A stretch of DNA of 64,000 bases from Candidatus Accumulibacter necessarius (GCA_017302435.1 JAFLDL010000006.1:12735-76734); one strand, 5' to 3'; shown: positions 7,142-18,425, counted from the stretch's first letter. Notes: generated from the sequence alone by a model not told the origin. Translations and numbers: made by a program.

Positions 7142-9994
7142 CTACCCGGTGTTGCGCAGCCCGGCGGCAACGCCGTTGATGGAGATGTGGATGCCGCGCT
7201 TCACACGTTCCATTGCGGCGTCGTCGCCTGGTGCGCTGCTGCGGTAGCGTCGCATCAGCTCGACCTGCAGGTGGTTGAGCGGGTCGATGTACGAGAAGCG
7301 ATGCTCGATCGAGCGTGCCAGCGAGGGGTTCGACGACAGGCGCTGCTCCTCGCCGGTAATCAGGGCGAGTGCACTCTGCGTGCGTCGCCATTCGGCTTCA
7401 ATCAAGCCGAAAATGTGCTCGCCGAGTGCGTCGTCCTCGACCAGTTCGACGTATCGTCGGGCGATGCCGAGATCGGTCTTGGCGAGGACCATGTCCAGGT
7501 TGGAGAGCAACGTGGTGAAGAAGGGCCACTGCGCGTGCATCCTCCGCAGCAGCGTCAAGCGTGCCTCGCGCTCGTCGTTCTGGTCACCGAGGTAGACGTC
7601 GACCGCCGACCCGAAGCCGCACCAGCCCGGCAGAGCGACCCGGCACTGCCCCCAGCTGAAGCCCCAGGGAATCGCCCGTAGGTGCTCGATGGCGTTGCTT
7701 GCCTTGCGGGCGGCGGGGCGGGAGCCGATGTTCAGTTCGGCGATTTCGCGGATCGGGGTGGCGCTGAAGAAGTAGTCGGCGAAGCCGGGTGTTTCGTACA
7801 CGAGCTGTCGATAAGCCGCCATGCTGGCCACGCTCAGAGCCTCGGCGGCGGCCAGGAAGCGCGCCGGTGCCCGCCGGGCCGGTGGCAGCAGGGTAGTTTC
7901 CAGGGTTGCTGCGACCAGTGTTTCGAGGTTGCGGCGGCCGATCTCCGGGTTGGCGTACTTGGAGGCAATCACCTCGCCCTGCTCGGTGAGGCGGATCTGG
8001 CCATTCACCGTTCCCGGCGGCTGCGCCATGATCGCCTGGTAGCTCGGTCCGCCGCCGCGTCCGACCGTCCCGCCGCGGCCATGGAAGAGGCGCAGCGTCA
8101 CGCCCTGCGACTGGTGAATCCCGGCGAACAGGGCGGCCAGCGAGGTCTCGGCCTTGTAAAGCTCCCAGGTGCTGGTGAAGGTGCCGCCGTCCTTGTTGCT
8201 GTCGGAGTAGCCGAGCATCACTTCCTGCTCGCCGCCCGAGGCCCCGATCATCGTGGCGATACCGGCGGTGGCGTAGAAGCTGCGCATGATCGCCGTCGCG
8301 CGGCGCAGATCGTTGATCGTCTCGAACAGCGGCACGACGTTGAGTTCGCTCTGCGCTCCCTCGCGCAGCGTGCCGCGCAGCAGGCCGGTTTCCTTGAAGA
8401 GCAGGAGGACTTCGAGCAGGTCACTGACTTCCTCGGTGTGCGAGATGATGTATTGGCGGATGGCGTGGTTGCCGAATGCCTGCCGCAAGCTCGCCGCGGC
8501 TTCGAAGATCGCCAGTTCGCCGCTGGCCAGGGCGCTGTAGTCGCCGCCGCGCACACGCAGCGGGCGCGCATCGTCGAGCAGTCGTAGCAGCAGCGCGCAG
8601 CGGGCCGGTTCAGCCAGACGGCCATAGTTTTCCTCCAGCCGCGCGACGCGCAGCAGTTCGTCGAGCACGGCCTCGTGCTGGTCGGAGCTCTGCCGCAGGT
8701 CGACCGTCGCCAGGTGGAAGCCGAAGACCTCGACGGCGCGGATCAGCGGCGCCAGCCGGAGGGCGATCAGGGGATCGGCGTGATGGGCGCGCAGCGAGTG
8801 CTCGATCACCCGCAGGTCATCAAGGAAATCTGTCGCGGAGGGATAGGCGGCGGCACTGACCACCGCGTGGCGCAGCGCGGACTGGCCGGTCAGCGCCTGC
8901 AGCGTCACCGCCAGGCGCGCATACATGCCGATCAGCGCCCGCCGGTACGGCTCGTCGCGCCGGTGCTCACTGGTGTCCGGCGAGCGATCGGCGAGCGCCG
9001 CCATGGCCGGCGTCATGCGCACCCATTGCGCCGACATCGAGAGTTCGCCGCCCAGCTGGTGCACTTCAGAGAGGTAGTGTTGCAGCGCTGTTTCCGCCTG
9101 TCGCTGCAGCGCCATGCGCAAGGTCTCCGCGGTGACGAAGGGGTTGCCGTCGCGGTCGCCACCGATCCAGTTGCCCATGCGGAAGAAGGGCGCCAGTTGC
9201 TCGCCGGGGAGCGCTTCCTCGAGCGCGCGGTAGAGGCGCGGGATCTCGCGCAAGAAGGTGGCGTGGTAATACTGGAGAGCGTTCTCGATCTCGTCGGCGA
9301 CCGTCAGCCGGGCCAGGCGCAGCATTCGTGTCTGCCAGATCTGCGTCACCCTGGCTTTGATCAGTGCCTCGTTGTCAGCCAGTTCGCCCTCGCCGAGCAA
9401 GGTCTCGCGGCATTCCACGAGTTCAGCGATGGTCCGTTCGGCGGCGAGGATGCTCTGCCGCTGGACCTCGGTGGGATGCGCCGTGAGGACGGGTGAGATG
9501 TGCGCCGAACGCAGGCTGCGGCCGATTTGTCCGGGTGAGACGCCGGCCGCTGTCAGCCGCCGCAGGCTCAGTGCCAGCGAGCCCTCCTGCAGGTGTCCGG
9601 CGCGCTCGTGAAGCCGGCGGCGGCGAACGTGCTGCCGGTCCTCGGCGATATTGGCGAGGTGCGAAAAGTAGCTGAAGGCGCGGATGACGCTGACCGTCTG
9701 GTCGTTCGATAGCCCACGCAGCAGTTCATCGAGTGCCTGCCCGGCCTCGGTGTCGCTCTTCAGGCGGTAGGCGATCGATAGTTGCCGTACACGCTCGACC
9801 AGTTCGTACGCTTCGGGGCCATCCTGTTCGCGGATGACCTCGCCGAGCACGCGCCCGAGCAGGCGGATGTCTTCGATCAAGGGGCGGTTCTTGTCGGCGG
9901 CGGCGGAAGCAGGGCTGGAGTGGCGGGTCATGGCAGTGGGAGGGGAGGGTGGTTTTCGTGGCATGGTATCAGGTCCAGGCGCTGAAAATTTCAT
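7142..9994 (-). CDS. ppc: phosphoenolpyruvate carboxylase
   Basis: PEP carboxylase adds bicarbonate to phosphoenolpyruvate to give oxaloacetate, the main anaplerotic step into the TCA cycle. The roughly 950-residue length is full. Diagnostic motifs are [11 protein letters not shown] (catalytic His), [23 protein letters not shown] (catalytic Lys/Asp region), the glycine-rich [15 protein letters not shown] loop, and the C-terminal [11 protein letters not shown], which is the universal PEPC end. The start is uncertain: ATGs at 9994, 9964 and 9931 are in frame and none has a strong ribosome binding site. The conserved part begins only after about residue 35, so all three remain possible. The gene is monocistronic and convergent with the MBL-fold gene. 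A PEP synthase regulator lies 12 kb away, so the window holds two controls of the PEP node. Confidence 0.96.
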   Translation of the reverse strand: MKFSAPGPDTMPRKPPSPPTAMTRHSSPASAAADKNRPLIEDIRLLGRVLGEVIREQDGPEAYELVERVRQLSIAYRLKSDTEAGQALDELLRGLSNDQTVSVIRAFSYFSHLANIAEDRQHVRRRRLHERAGHLQEGSLALSLRRLTAAGVSPGQIGRSLRSAHISPVLTAHPTEVQRQSILAAERTIAELVECRETLLGEGELADNEALIKARVTQIWQTRMLRLARLTVADEIENALQYYHATFLREIPRLYRALEEALPGEQLAPFFRMGNWIGGDRDGNPFVTAETLRMALQRQAETALQHYLSEVHQLGGELSMSAQWVRMTPAMAALADRSPDTSEHRRDEPYRRALIGMYARLAVTLQALTGQSALRHAVVSAAAYPSATDFLDDLRVIEHSLRAHHADPLIALRLAPLIRAVEVFGFHLATVDLRQSSDQHEAVLDELLRVARLEENYGRLAEPARCALLLRLLDDARPLRVRGGDYSALASGELAIFEAAASLRQAFGNHAIRQYIISHTEEVSDLLEVLLLFKETGLLRGTLREGAQSELNVVPLFETINDLRRATAIMRSFYATAGIATMIGASGGEQEVMLGYSDSNKDGGTFTSTWELYKAETSLAALFAGIHQSQGVTLRLFHGRGGTVGRGGGPSYQAIMAQPPGTVNGQIRLTEQGEVIASKYANPEIGRRNLETLVAATLETTLLPPARRAPARFLAAAEALSVASMAAYRQLVYETPGFADYFFSATPIREIAELNIGSRPAARKASNAIEHLRAIPWGFSWGQCRVALPGWCGFGSAVDVYLGDQNDEREARLTLLRRMHAQWPFFTTLLSNLDMVLAKTDLGIARRYVELVEDDALGEHIFGLIEAEWRRTQSALALITGEEQRLSSNPSLARSIEHRFSYIDPLNHLQVELMRRYRSSAPGDDAAMERVKRGIHISINGVAAGLRNTG

Positions 9995-10471
9995 TGCGGC
10001 ACCTGAGTGCAGGGCAATTGCATGAAAGCCAAAGTCGTAAACCGCTCCCCGAGCGGACGATCAGAGCAGAGGAAAAGAGGCTTCGACTGAACGGCGTTTG
10101 TATCTCAGCAGCTTGCCGCCTGATGCTCAGCGGATGAACCAGAGCGTTCGCCTCCAAGGGCGTGTCGAGAATAGCCTGCACCGGTGCATGGACGTGGTCC
10201 TTGGCGACGACCAGATGCGGGCCCGCGGAACTGGCAGTCAGAGTAGCTGCCAAAGCTACTTGAAGAAATGATTGCACTTCCGTCAGCAACCGGCCGAACC
10301 CGTATTCCAGCAGACTGCTTCTCTGGCGCTAAATGCCATTTTCAGCCCACCAATAGACCAGCTGCCTGAGCGATCGACCCATCAAGCTAAGTTTTCACCC
10401 TCTAACGTTATCGACGATTCGGAAGCGTCTGACAACGCGTTAACAGCTGCGGTTCGGCAAAGGAGGAGAAC
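9995..10471. other. intergenic region, no convincing intact gene
   Basis: This 477-base stretch lies between divergent ppc and the flavin oxidase gene. A minus-strand open frame (10289 to 9969, TTG start) encodes about 106 residues including AKDHVHAPVQAILDTP. It is not recognised as a functional protein, and it runs into the ppc start region. I read it as a possible remnant or a chance frame. GC content is lower than in the neighbours, which fits a promoter-bearing or acquired spacer. The AGGAGG for the oxidase gene is at 10461-10466. Confidence 0.4.
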
Positions 10472-11854
10472 GTGAAACTACAATCCACGAAGATCGACGC
10501 GTTCAAAGGAAAGTTCAGGGGAGAAGTTGTTTCTCCCGGCGACGAAGCCTACGATGACGCGCGCAAGATATGGAACGCGATGATCGACAAGCATCCCGCG
10601 CTCATTGTCCGCTGCACCACCCCGTCGGACGTGGTTCTTGCAGTGAACTTCGCGAGAGACAACGGGCTCCTGCTCGCGGTCCGTGGCGGTGGGCACAACA
10701 TTGCCGGCAGTGCCATGTGCGACGACGGCATCGTAATCGACCTGTCGCAGATGAAGGCTGCCAGCGTCGACCCCGCCGCGCGCCGTGTCACGATCGAGGG
10801 CGGCGCTACGCTGGCGGACCTCGACGCCAGCACCCAAGCCCACGGCCTCGCGACGCCGCTTGGCATCAACTCCACCACCGGCGTCGCCGGACTAACGCTT
10901 GGCGGCGGCTTCGGTTGGCTCAGCCGCAAGCACGGTATGACCATCGACAACCTCGAGTCGGCTGAGGTCGTCACCGCCGCTGGCGAGGTGGTGCGTGCCA
11001 GCAACACCGAGCACCCCGATCTGTTCTGGGCCCTCCGAGGTGGCAGCGGCAATTTCGGCGTTGTTACCCACTTCGAGTTTCACCTCCACCCTGTCGGCCC
11101 GGACGTTCTGAGCGGCCTCATCGTCTACCCGATCTCGGCGGCAAAGTCTGTGCTGCGCCAGTACCGCGAATTCCTCGCGCAAGCGCCGGACGCTCTCTCC
11201 GTCTGGGCCGTCCTGCGCCAGGCTCCACCCCTGCCGTTCCTTCCCGAGGAGGTCCACGGCACGGGGATGATTGCGCTTGCGCTGCTCTACGCGGGGGACC
11301 CGAAGCTGGGCGAACCGCTCATCGATCCGCTGCGGGGGTTTGGCACTCCTCTGGGCGAACATGTGGGCGTTCAGCCGTACATCGCCTGGCAGCAGGCCTT
11401 TGACCCGCTGCTTACACCAGGGGCGCGCAACTACTGGAAGTCACACAATTTCTCGACCCTCCAGGACGGGCTGTTCGATGCCGTCATTGAGTCCATCGAG
11501 AATCTGCCATCGCCCCAGTGCGAGATCTTCTTTGGCGCCATCGGCGGAGCCACCACACGGCCAGCGCCTGAGTCCGCAGCCTATGCGCACCGCGATGCCC
11601 AGTTCGTGATGAATGTGCACGGGCGCTGGCAGGAGCAGGCCGACGACGAACGTTGCATCGGCTGGGCGCGGGAATTCTTCAAGGCCTCAGCGCCTTTCGC
11701 CAGCGGCGGAGTCTACGTCAATTTCCTCACCGCCGACGAGGGCGATCGCGTACGCAGCGCCTACGGCCCGAACTACGATCGCCTTGCACAAGTGAAGCGA
11801 ACCTATGACCCGGACAACCTGTTCCGCACGAACCAGAATATCCAGCCGGCTTGA
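10472..11854 (+). CDS. FAD-linked oxidase, berberine-bridge-enzyme (BBE) family
   Basis: This 460-residue flavoprotein has the PCMH-type FAD domain. VRGGGHNIAGSA contains His75, the probable 8-alpha-histidyl attachment site. The position that is a second cysteinyl link in bicovalent BBE enzymes reads GVAGLTLGGGFG here, so only one covalent bond is expected. The C-terminal YGPNYDRLAQVKRTYDPDNLFRTNQNI is the BBE signature tail. No signal peptide is seen, so it is cytoplasmic, unlike many sugar oxidases of this family. The GTG start is preceded by AGGAGGAGAA, an excellent ribosome binding site. It stands alone. Substrate unknown; sugars, aromatic alcohols or secondary metabolites are typical for the family. 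Confidence 0.88.
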   Translation: MKLQSTKIDAFKGKFRGEVVSPGDEAYDDARKIWNAMIDKHPALIVRCTTPSDVVLAVNFARDNGLLLAVRGGGHNIAGSAMCDDGIVIDLSQMKAASVDPAARRVTIEGGATLADLDASTQAHGLATPLGINSTTGVAGLTLGGGFGWLSRKHGMTIDNLESAEVVTAAGEVVRASNTEHPDLFWALRGGSGNFGVVTHFEFHLHPVGPDVLSGLIVYPISAAKSVLRQYREFLAQAPDALSVWAVLRQAPPLPFLPEEVHGTGMIALALLYAGDPKLGEPLIDPLRGFGTPLGEHVGVQPYIAWQQAFDPLLTPGARNYWKSHNFSTLQDGLFDAVIESIENLPSPQCEIFFGAIGGATTRPAPESAAYAHRDAQFVMNVHGRWQEQADDERCIGWAREFFKASAPFASGGVYVNFLTADEGDRVRSAYGPNYDRLAQVKRTYDPDNLFRTNQNIQPA

Positions 11855-12061
11855 GAGATGGTGATGAAGTGTTGTACCTGATACAAGGCTGTTGGCCCCA
11901 GTAATCCAAGGAGACAACCTGCCCCTTGTGACGGCTGGTCGCACGATCGCTGTTGCCAGCGGCCAGTCTGCGCTCCCTTCCCTAATCTGACCGGGCCCGC
12001 TACAGTCGCGCTTTGGTACCGCCAGCAAGCGCAGGCCGGCGGCCGTAGCGAGGGTTGGTGA

Positions 12062-13591
12062 ATGAAGAACATGAGTGGGCTGGAGGGTGTCTTTCTGCAC
12101 CTCGAAACGCCGGCGACGCCGATGCACGTGGCCGCCCTGTACCTGATCGAGCCGCCGGCGGACACGCGCCTGGACTTCGCCGGCGAGATCGAGCAACAAC
12201 TGATGCCGCGGCTGGCGCTGGCGCCTTTCTTTCGCGCCCGGCTGGCGCCGATGCCGCTGCAGTTTGCCAACCCGGTATGGATTGACGGTGGCGTGCCGGA
12301 TTTTTCCTGTCATCTGCGCCGCATCGTCCTGCCGGCAGCAGCCGGCTTCGCGGATCTCGAGGCCTGTGTCAGCGGCCTGCACTCGACGCCGCTCGATCGC
12401 CGATACCCCCTGTGGCAGGTCGCGATCATCGAAGGCCTGGCCAGTGGCGAGATCGGCCTGTACCTGAAGATCCACCACGCGGCGCTCGATGGTGTTTCCG
12501 GCATGGCGCTGGCCGGCGGCCTGTTCGATGCCACCGCCGAACCGGGAGAAGTCCCCGCAGACTGGCGGGAAAAGGCGGGCAAGGCCGAAGATGCCGGTCT
12601 CGGGCGGCGGCTTGCTGCGGCTTTTCGCCATACCGCTGGCCAGAGTGTGAAGCTGGCGCGTCACCTGCCGGCGGGGCTGCAGTTGCTGGCCGGCATGGTC
12701 AAGTCCGCCGGCCAGGGAACGGCGCCCGGCATGGGGCAGAACCTCGCGTTTGGGCCAAAGACGCCGCTCAACGTGCCGATCAGCGCCGAGCGTGGCTTTG
12801 CCGCGCTATCGCTGTCGCTGGTCGGGGTCAAGGAGATTGCCCGGCGGCACGGGGCGACGCTCAACGATGTCGTGCTCGCCCTCTGCAGTGGCGCCCTGCG
12901 TCGCTACCTGCAGGCGCTGGGCGGGCTGCCGCGCAAGTCGCTGATTGCCACCATGCCGGTGTCGCTGCGCGAGGCGGGGAACACCGAAACGACCATCCAG
13001 GCGACGCTGACGCTGGTCCGGCTGGCGACGCACCTGGCCGACCCGCTGCGGCGACTGCACGCGGTGCGTGCCGCGGCCGGCGCGGCCAAGGCCTTGACGG
13101 CGCGTGCGCGGTCGATCATCCCGACCGATTTTCCGTCGCTGGGGGCGCCCTGGATCGTCGGCGGGCTGGCGGCGCTGTACGGCCGTTCGGGTCTGGCGAA
13201 AGCCATCCCGCCGCTGGCAAATCTGGCGATTTCGAACGTGCCCGGGCCGCGACAGCCGCTCTACATCGCCGGCGGGCGGGTCCGTGCCTGTTGGCCTTTG
13301 AGTATCGTCGAGCACGGTCTGGGCCTCAACATCACGGTGTTCAGCTACTGCGATTCGCTCGATTTCGGTCTGACCGTCGCCCGCGATGCCGTTCCGGACG
13401 TCGCCGCGCTGGCGCAGGCCCTGACGGCCGCTTATGCCGAACTGGAGCAACTGCCGGCGGCGGCAGTGGCGGACGGGCCGGCGAAAATGCATGGCCTAGG
13501 GGAATCGGCCGTGCGCAAGCCGGCGGCAGAAGCGAGTACAGTACCTGCCAGGGAGGGTCATCCTGCGGCCCACAAGAAGACTTCAGCTTAG
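12062..13591 (+). CDS. wax ester synthase / diacylglycerol acyltransferase (WS/DGAT)
   Basis: This 509-residue enzyme joins an acyl-CoA to a long-chain alcohol or diacylglycerol, making wax ester or triacylglycerol. The active-site motif HHxxxDG is present as H138-H139-A-A-L-D143-G144. Other family blocks are PLWQVAIIEGL before it, LNDVVLALCSGALRRYL in the middle, and NLAISNVPGPRQPLYIAGG near residue 400. The N-terminus MSGLEGVFLHLETPATPMHV is typical. The C-terminal 50 residues are low-complexity and probably disordered. It precedes two alpha/beta hydrolase genes in the same direction (gaps of 15 and 18 bases), forming a neutral-lipid cluster. Whether the product is wax ester or TAG cannot be read from sequence. 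Confidence 0.9.
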   Translation: MKNMSGLEGVFLHLETPATPMHVAALYLIEPPADTRLDFAGEIEQQLMPRLALAPFFRARLAPMPLQFANPVWIDGGVPDFSCHLRRIVLPAAAGFADLEACVSGLHSTPLDRRYPLWQVAIIEGLASGEIGLYLKIHHAALDGVSGMALAGGLFDATAEPGEVPADWREKAGKAEDAGLGRRLAAAFRHTAGQSVKLARHLPAGLQLLAGMVKSAGQGTAPGMGQNLAFGPKTPLNVPISAERGFAALSLSLVGVKEIARRHGATLNDVVLALCSGALRRYLQALGGLPRKSLIATMPVSLREAGNTETTIQATLTLVRLATHLADPLRRLHAVRAAAGAAKALTARARSIIPTDFPSLGAPWIVGGLAALYGRSGLAKAIPPLANLAISNVPGPRQPLYIAGGRVRACWPLSIVEHGLGLNITVFSYCDSLDFGLTVARDAVPDVAALAQALTAAYAELEQLPAAAVADGPAKMHGLGESAVRKPAAEASTVPAREGHPAAHKKTSA

Positions 13592-13606
13592 GGAGGAGAG
13601 CAAGGC

Positions 13607-14398
13607 ATGTACGAACCCCACCAGTGGTACGAGCTGGGTCTCCTGCGCTCGCCGGGTTGGCTCAGGCTGGCGCTGGAGATGCGCGTCGGCTGGGAATACG
13701 GAGCGAGCATTGCGGCCACGCCGCTGTTGAGTCTGGCGCCACGCGGTGATGGCCATCCGGTGCTGGTCTTTCCTGGGCTGATCACCGGCGACCTGTCGAC
13801 GCTGCCGCTGCGCAACTACCTGCAGAGTCGGGGTTACGCGGCTTACCCCTGGGGGCTGGGAATCAATCGCGGACCGCGCGACGGCGTGGTCGACGCCTGT
13901 CTCGAGCGCCTCGATACCTTGTCCCGCGAGCACGATCGATCGGTCAGCCTGATCGGCTGGAGTCTCGGCGGCATCTATGCCCGCGAGCTGGCGAAGGCGA
14001 GGCCGGACATCGTCCGGCAGGTGATCAGCATGGGAACGCCTTTTACCGGTCATCCGAAAGCGACCAACGCCTGGCGCATCTACGAATGGGCCACCGGGCA
14101 CAAGATCGGTGCTCCCGACATCCACGAGCCGCTACGCACGCCGCCGCCGGTGCCGACAACGTCGATCTTCAGCCGCAGCGACGGGGTCGTCGCCTGGCAG
14201 TGCAGCCTCGAACGCGAGAGCCCGCATACCGACAATATCGAGGTGCAGGCCAGCCATCTTGGCATGGGCCTGAATCCGCTGACGCTGTATGCCATCGCTG
14301 ATCGCCTGGCGCAGCCCGAGGGCGAGTGGCGGCCATTCGATCGCTCGGGTTTCCGGAGCTACCTTTATCCCGACCCACGCCGCCTGGCCAGGTATTGA
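13607..14398 (+). CDS. alpha/beta hydrolase
   Basis: This 263-residue protein has the lipase-like elbow GWSLGG with Ser119 as nucleophile; HPVLVFPGLITGD supplies the oxyanion region. SIFSRSDGVVAWQCS likely carries the acid and ASHLGMGLNP the catalytic His. There is no signal peptide. GGGAGGAGAGCAAGGC upstream of the ATG gives a good ribosome binding site. It is the second gene of the WS/DGAT cluster. Family members near WS/DGAT genes are usually annotated as lipase or esterase; an acyl-transfer or lipid turnover role is inferred from position. Confidence 0.85.
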   Translation: MYEPHQWYELGLLRSPGWLRLALEMRVGWEYGASIAATPLLSLAPRGDGHPVLVFPGLITGDLSTLPLRNYLQSRGYAAYPWGLGINRGPRDGVVDACLERLDTLSREHDRSVSLIGWSLGGIYARELAKARPDIVRQVISMGTPFTGHPKATNAWRIYEWATGHKIGAPDIHEPLRTPPPVPTTSIFSRSDGVVAWQCSLERESPHTDNIEVQASHLGMGLNPLTLYAIADRLAQPEGEWRPFDRSGFRSYLYPDPRRLARY

Positions 14399-14416
14399 CG
14401 GGGCCAGACGGAAGCA

Positions 14417-15406
14417 GTGCCGTGGCGAGACGCAACCGCCATGCCGGCTGAGCCGGCGCCGCCCGGCGGCGAGGCGATGGTCTGCGCCAATGGCATCGAA
14501 CTCTGCTACCAGAGCCTGGGTGATCCCGGCGCCCCGGTGATCCTGCTGATCATGGGGCTGGGCATGCAGCTCATCGCCTGGCCCGACGCGTTCTGCGCCA
14601 GCCTGGTCGAGCGCGGATTTCGGGTGATCCGCTTCGACAACCGTGACGTCGGCCATTCGACACACGTTGCCTGGGGACAGCGGCCGCGGGTGCTGCTCGC
14701 GATCGCGCGCGGCGTGCTGGGCCTGCCGGTTCGTTCGCCGTATCGCCTGAGTGACATGGCAGACGATGCCATCGGTCTGCTCGATGCGCTGCAGGTCGAA
14801 CGTGCGCATGTCGTCGGCGTCTCGATGGGCGGCATGATCGGCCAGTGCATGGCGGTGCGTCAGCCGGCGCGTTTGCTGAGCCTGACCTCGATCATGTCTG
14901 CCAGCGGCAACTGGCGTGTCGCCTGCGGCCGTCCATCCATACTGCGACAACTCCTGCGCCGGCCAGCGCGGCCGGATGACCCGAGGAGTCAGGTCGATCA
15001 CCTGATGCGACTGTTCGGCGTGATCGGCAGTCCAGGCTTCCCGACAGACCAGGCGGAACTGCGCCGGCAACTCGAGCGCGGCGTTGGTCGCGCGCTTTAT
15101 CCGGTTGGACCGTACCAGCAGTTGCTGGCGATCATCGCTGCCGGTGATCGGCGTCAAGAACTCGCCCGGATCCGCGTGCCGACTCTGGTTATCCACGGTG
15201 CCGACGACCCGCTGCTGCCGGTCGCGGCGGGTCGGGAAACCGCGAAGCATATTGCCGGTGCCCGGCTGCAGGTCATCAAGGGCATGGGACATGACCTGCC
15301 CCCGGGGGTGCAGGCCCTGCTGCTGGAGGGAATCGTCAGTCACTGCCGGGGAGCCGCCAGTGCTAGCGCTGGCGCTGCCGGCGCCCGCGCCGAACAGGAG
15401 GCGTGA
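14417..15406 (+). CDS. alpha/beta hydrolase, epoxide hydrolase/methylesterase-like
   Basis: This roughly 320-residue alpha/beta hydrolase has LLIMGLGMQLIAWP (oxyanion side), RVIRFDNRDVGHST, the elbow GVSMGG with Ser136 (counting from the GTG), GADDPLLPV (acid Asp) and KGMGHDLP (base His). This pattern matches the large group annotated as aclacinomycin methylesterase RdmC-like or 3-oxoadipate enol-lactonase-like proteins in proteobacteria, usually of unknown substrate. The start may be the GTG at 14417 or the ATG at 14441; neither has a clear ribosome binding site. The C-terminus ends in an Ala-rich tail. Third gene of the neutral-lipid cluster, convergent with pstB. Confidence 0.83.
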   Translation: MPWRDATAMPAEPAPPGGEAMVCANGIELCYQSLGDPGAPVILLIMGLGMQLIAWPDAFCASLVERGFRVIRFDNRDVGHSTHVAWGQRPRVLLAIARGVLGLPVRSPYRLSDMADDAIGLLDALQVERAHVVGVSMGGMIGQCMAVRQPARLLSLTSIMSASGNWRVACGRPSILRQLLRRPARPDDPRSQVDHLMRLFGVIGSPGFPTDQAELRRQLERGVGRALYPVGPYQQLLAIIAAGDRRQELARIRVPTLVIHGADDPLLPVAAGRETAKHIAGARLQVIKGMGHDLPPGVQALLLEGIVSHCRGAASASAGAAGARAEQEA

Positions 15407-15527
15407 TTTGGCGGCTTCCTGAACCACCGGTCGTGCGTGCTGCTGAGTCGGGCCGGCGGCTGGTCCGCTACCTGCCGAGGACCGTCGCCAGCAGGCTTCG
15501 CCGACGATGCGGACGGGCGCCGGGGAT

Positions 15528-15548
15528 GTCGCGGACAATGTTCGCGAC
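15528..15548. terminator. candidate hairpin between convergent genes
   Basis: GTCGCG (15528-15533) pairs with CGCGAC (15543-15548) across a 9-base loop. It lies in the 235-base gap between the convergent hydrolase and pstB genes, where a bidirectional terminator is expected. No T-run is present. Confidence 0.35.
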
Positions 15549-15641
15549 GCCTCCTTTCCCGCAAGGTCCCTTCCGGACAGGGTGCCGGCAGCGGATTTCA
15601 GGGCGTGGCTGCCGATCGACCGCTGGCAGCCGGCAACCCGT

Positions 15642-16448
<807 letters not shown>

Positions 16449-16470
16449 CCTTGTCGGGTGAGCAGGCGGC

Positions 16471-17415
16471 TCACCATTTGATTTTCTTGCGGAAGTGGTA
16501 GCGGATCCAGATGGCGACGGCATTCATCGACAGCGTCATCACCACCAGTACCAGCCCGGCGGCGGCGGCATTCGCCTGAAACGCCTCTTCCGGTCGCGAG
16601 ATCCAGTTGAACATCTGGATCGGCATCACCGTGAAGGGTGCCGTCAGCCAGTCGAAGGAGATCAGCTGATCCGGGTTGCCGAAAGGCGAAGGCGGCAGGA
16701 AGGCGATGAAGGTCAGCGCGCCGATGGTGATTATCGGCGCCGTTTCGCCGATGGCGCGGGCGAGGCCGATGATCACGCCGGTCATGATGCCGGGCAGAGA
16801 ATAGGGGATGACATGGTGCGAAACCACCTGCCACTTGGTTGCTCCGCAGGCATAGGCGCCTTCGCGGATGTTCTGGGGGATGGTGCGGATCGCTTCACGC
16901 GTGGCGACGATGACCACCGGCAGGATCAGCAGGGCCAGCGTCAGGCCGGCGGCGGCGATGCTCTGGCCGAGGCCGAACTGGTACACGAACAGGCCCAGGG
17001 CGAGCAGGCCATAGATGATCGACGGCACGCCGGCCAGGTTGGTGACGTTGATCTCGATGATGTCGGTGAGCAGGTTTTTCGGTGCGTACTCTTCCAGGTA
17101 GATGCCGGCACCAACGCCGAGCGGTACGGCGACCAGGGCGGTCACCAGCATCACCAGAACCGTACCGACCCAGGCCGAGAGGATGCCGGCGCTGGCCGCT
17201 CGACGCGACGGGAAGCTGGTAAAGAAATCCCACGAGAGATGCGGCAGGCCATTCTTCAGCATCTGGCCGAAGAGCATGGCAAAGACCAGCATGGCGAACA
17301 TCAGGGCAAACACGCCGAGCAGGCCGAACAGCCAGTCCCAGGTCTTGTGTCTGGCAATCAGGCGACGGATCGCGTCGACGTCGGCGGCAGGCGAGGTGAG
17401 CGGCAGGGTGGTCAT
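16471..17415 (-). CDS. pstA: phosphate ABC transporter permease PstA
   Basis: This 314-residue inner-membrane permease has about six helices. The first lies at about residues 30-55 and the binding-protein-dependent transport domain follows. The cytoplasmic coupling loop is around [23 protein letters not shown], containing the EAA-type EGAYACGAT motif. It pairs with PstC to form the channel for phosphate. pstC ends 2 bases before it, and pstB starts about 22 bases after it, so the three are co-translated. The N-terminal 25 residues are soluble. Confidence 0.95.
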   Translation of the reverse strand: MTTLPLTSPAADVDAIRRLIARHKTWDWLFGLLGVFALMFAMLVFAMLFGQMLKNGLPHLSWDFFTSFPSRRAASAGILSAWVGTVLVMLVTALVAVPLGVGAGIYLEEYAPKNLLTDIIEINVTNLAGVPSIIYGLLALGLFVYQFGLGQSIAAAGLTLALLILPVVIVATREAIRTIPQNIREGAYACGATKWQVVSHHVIPYSLPGIMTGVIIGLARAIGETAPIITIGALTFIAFLPPSPFGNPDQLISFDWLTAPFTVMPIQMFNWISRPEEAFQANAAAAGLVLVVMTLSMNAVAIWIRYHFRKKIKW

Positions 17416-17417
17416 TG

Positions 17418-18383
17418 TCAGTAAGCCTCACGAAAGCGCTTGCGCAGGATGTGGCCGATGATGTTGAACAGCAGGGTGATCAGGAGCAGGGTGAGGCCGG
17501 CGGCGAAGATCGTCTGATAGCCAAGCGAGCCGTGTGGCAGGTCGCCGAGCGCCACCTGGACGATATAGGCGGTGATCGTGGCCGCCGGTTCGACCGGGTT
17601 GAAGCTGAAGTTCGGCTGCATGCCGGCGGCAATGGCGACGACCATCGTTTCGCCGACAGCGCGCGAGATGCCGAGGATGTACGACGAGGCAATGCCGGAC
17701 AGCGCCGCGGGCGTGACGACAAAAAGCGCCGTCTGCAGACGTGTCGCCCCCATCGCGTAGGACGCTTCGCGCATGTTCATCGGTACCGCACGCATTGCGT
17801 CTTCGGACAGCGAGCTGACATAGGGGACGATCATGATGCCCATCACCAGACCGGCCGAGAGCATGTTGAAGCCGGGCAGGTCGGGGTAGATCTGCTGCAG
17901 CAGGGGGGTGACGAAGAGCAACGCGAAGTAGCCATAGACGATCGTCGGGACACCGCCGAGCATTTCAAGAAAGGGCTTGGCGACTTCCCGGACGCGGAAA
18001 GGGGCGAACTCGGAAAGGTAGATGGCGAGCACGGTACCGAGTGGAATAGCCACCAGCAGGGCGACAATCGTCGTCGTCAGGGTGCCCGAGAGCAGCGCGA
18101 TGATGCCGAAGTGCGCGTCGTCGAACAGCGGCGTCCATTGCGTGTCGGTCAGGAAGTCGAGCAGCGGCACGGTGCGGAAGAAGGCAATCGATTCCCAGAC
18201 GAGAATCGCGACGATGGCGAGTGTCGTGAACACCGAGACCAGTGCTGCCAGCAGCAGCACGGCCTCGATGGCGCGTTCGGTCAGGCGGCGCCGAAGATTC
18301 ATCGATGGTATCGCCAGCGATCGGCCGGCGGCGGCGGCAACGATCAACGGCTGCGGCGCAGGTTTCAGGGGAATACTGCTCAT
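17418..18383 (-). CDS. pstC: phosphate ABC transporter permease PstC
   Basis: This 321-residue permease has about six membrane helices, the first at residues 35-65. The permease coupling motif is in MREASYAMGATRLQT. PLLDFLTDTQWTPLF is a typical periplasmic segment of PstC proteins. The ATG at 18383 is clear of the preceding hairpin. The gene lies 90 bases after pstS1, a gap holding a strong GC hairpin that may lower permease expression relative to the binding protein. It forms the membrane channel with PstA. Confidence 0.95.
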   Translation of the reverse strand: MSSIPLKPAPQPLIVAAAAGRSLAIPSMNLRRRLTERAIEAVLLLAALVSVFTTLAIVAILVWESIAFFRTVPLLDFLTDTQWTPLFDDAHFGIIALLSGTLTTTIVALLVAIPLGTVLAIYLSEFAPFRVREVAKPFLEMLGGVPTIVYGYFALLFVTPLLQQIYPDLPGFNMLSAGLVMGIMIVPYVSSLSEDAMRAVPMNMREASYAMGATRLQTALFVVTPAALSGIASSYILGISRAVGETMVVAIAAGMQPNFSFNPVEPAATITAYIVQVALGDLPHGSLGYQTIFAAGLTLLLITLLFNIIGHILRKRFREAY

Positions 18384-18425
18384 CGTTCGAGCCTCAGACG
18401 ACAGCGTGTTGGCATGGAGCGGGCC

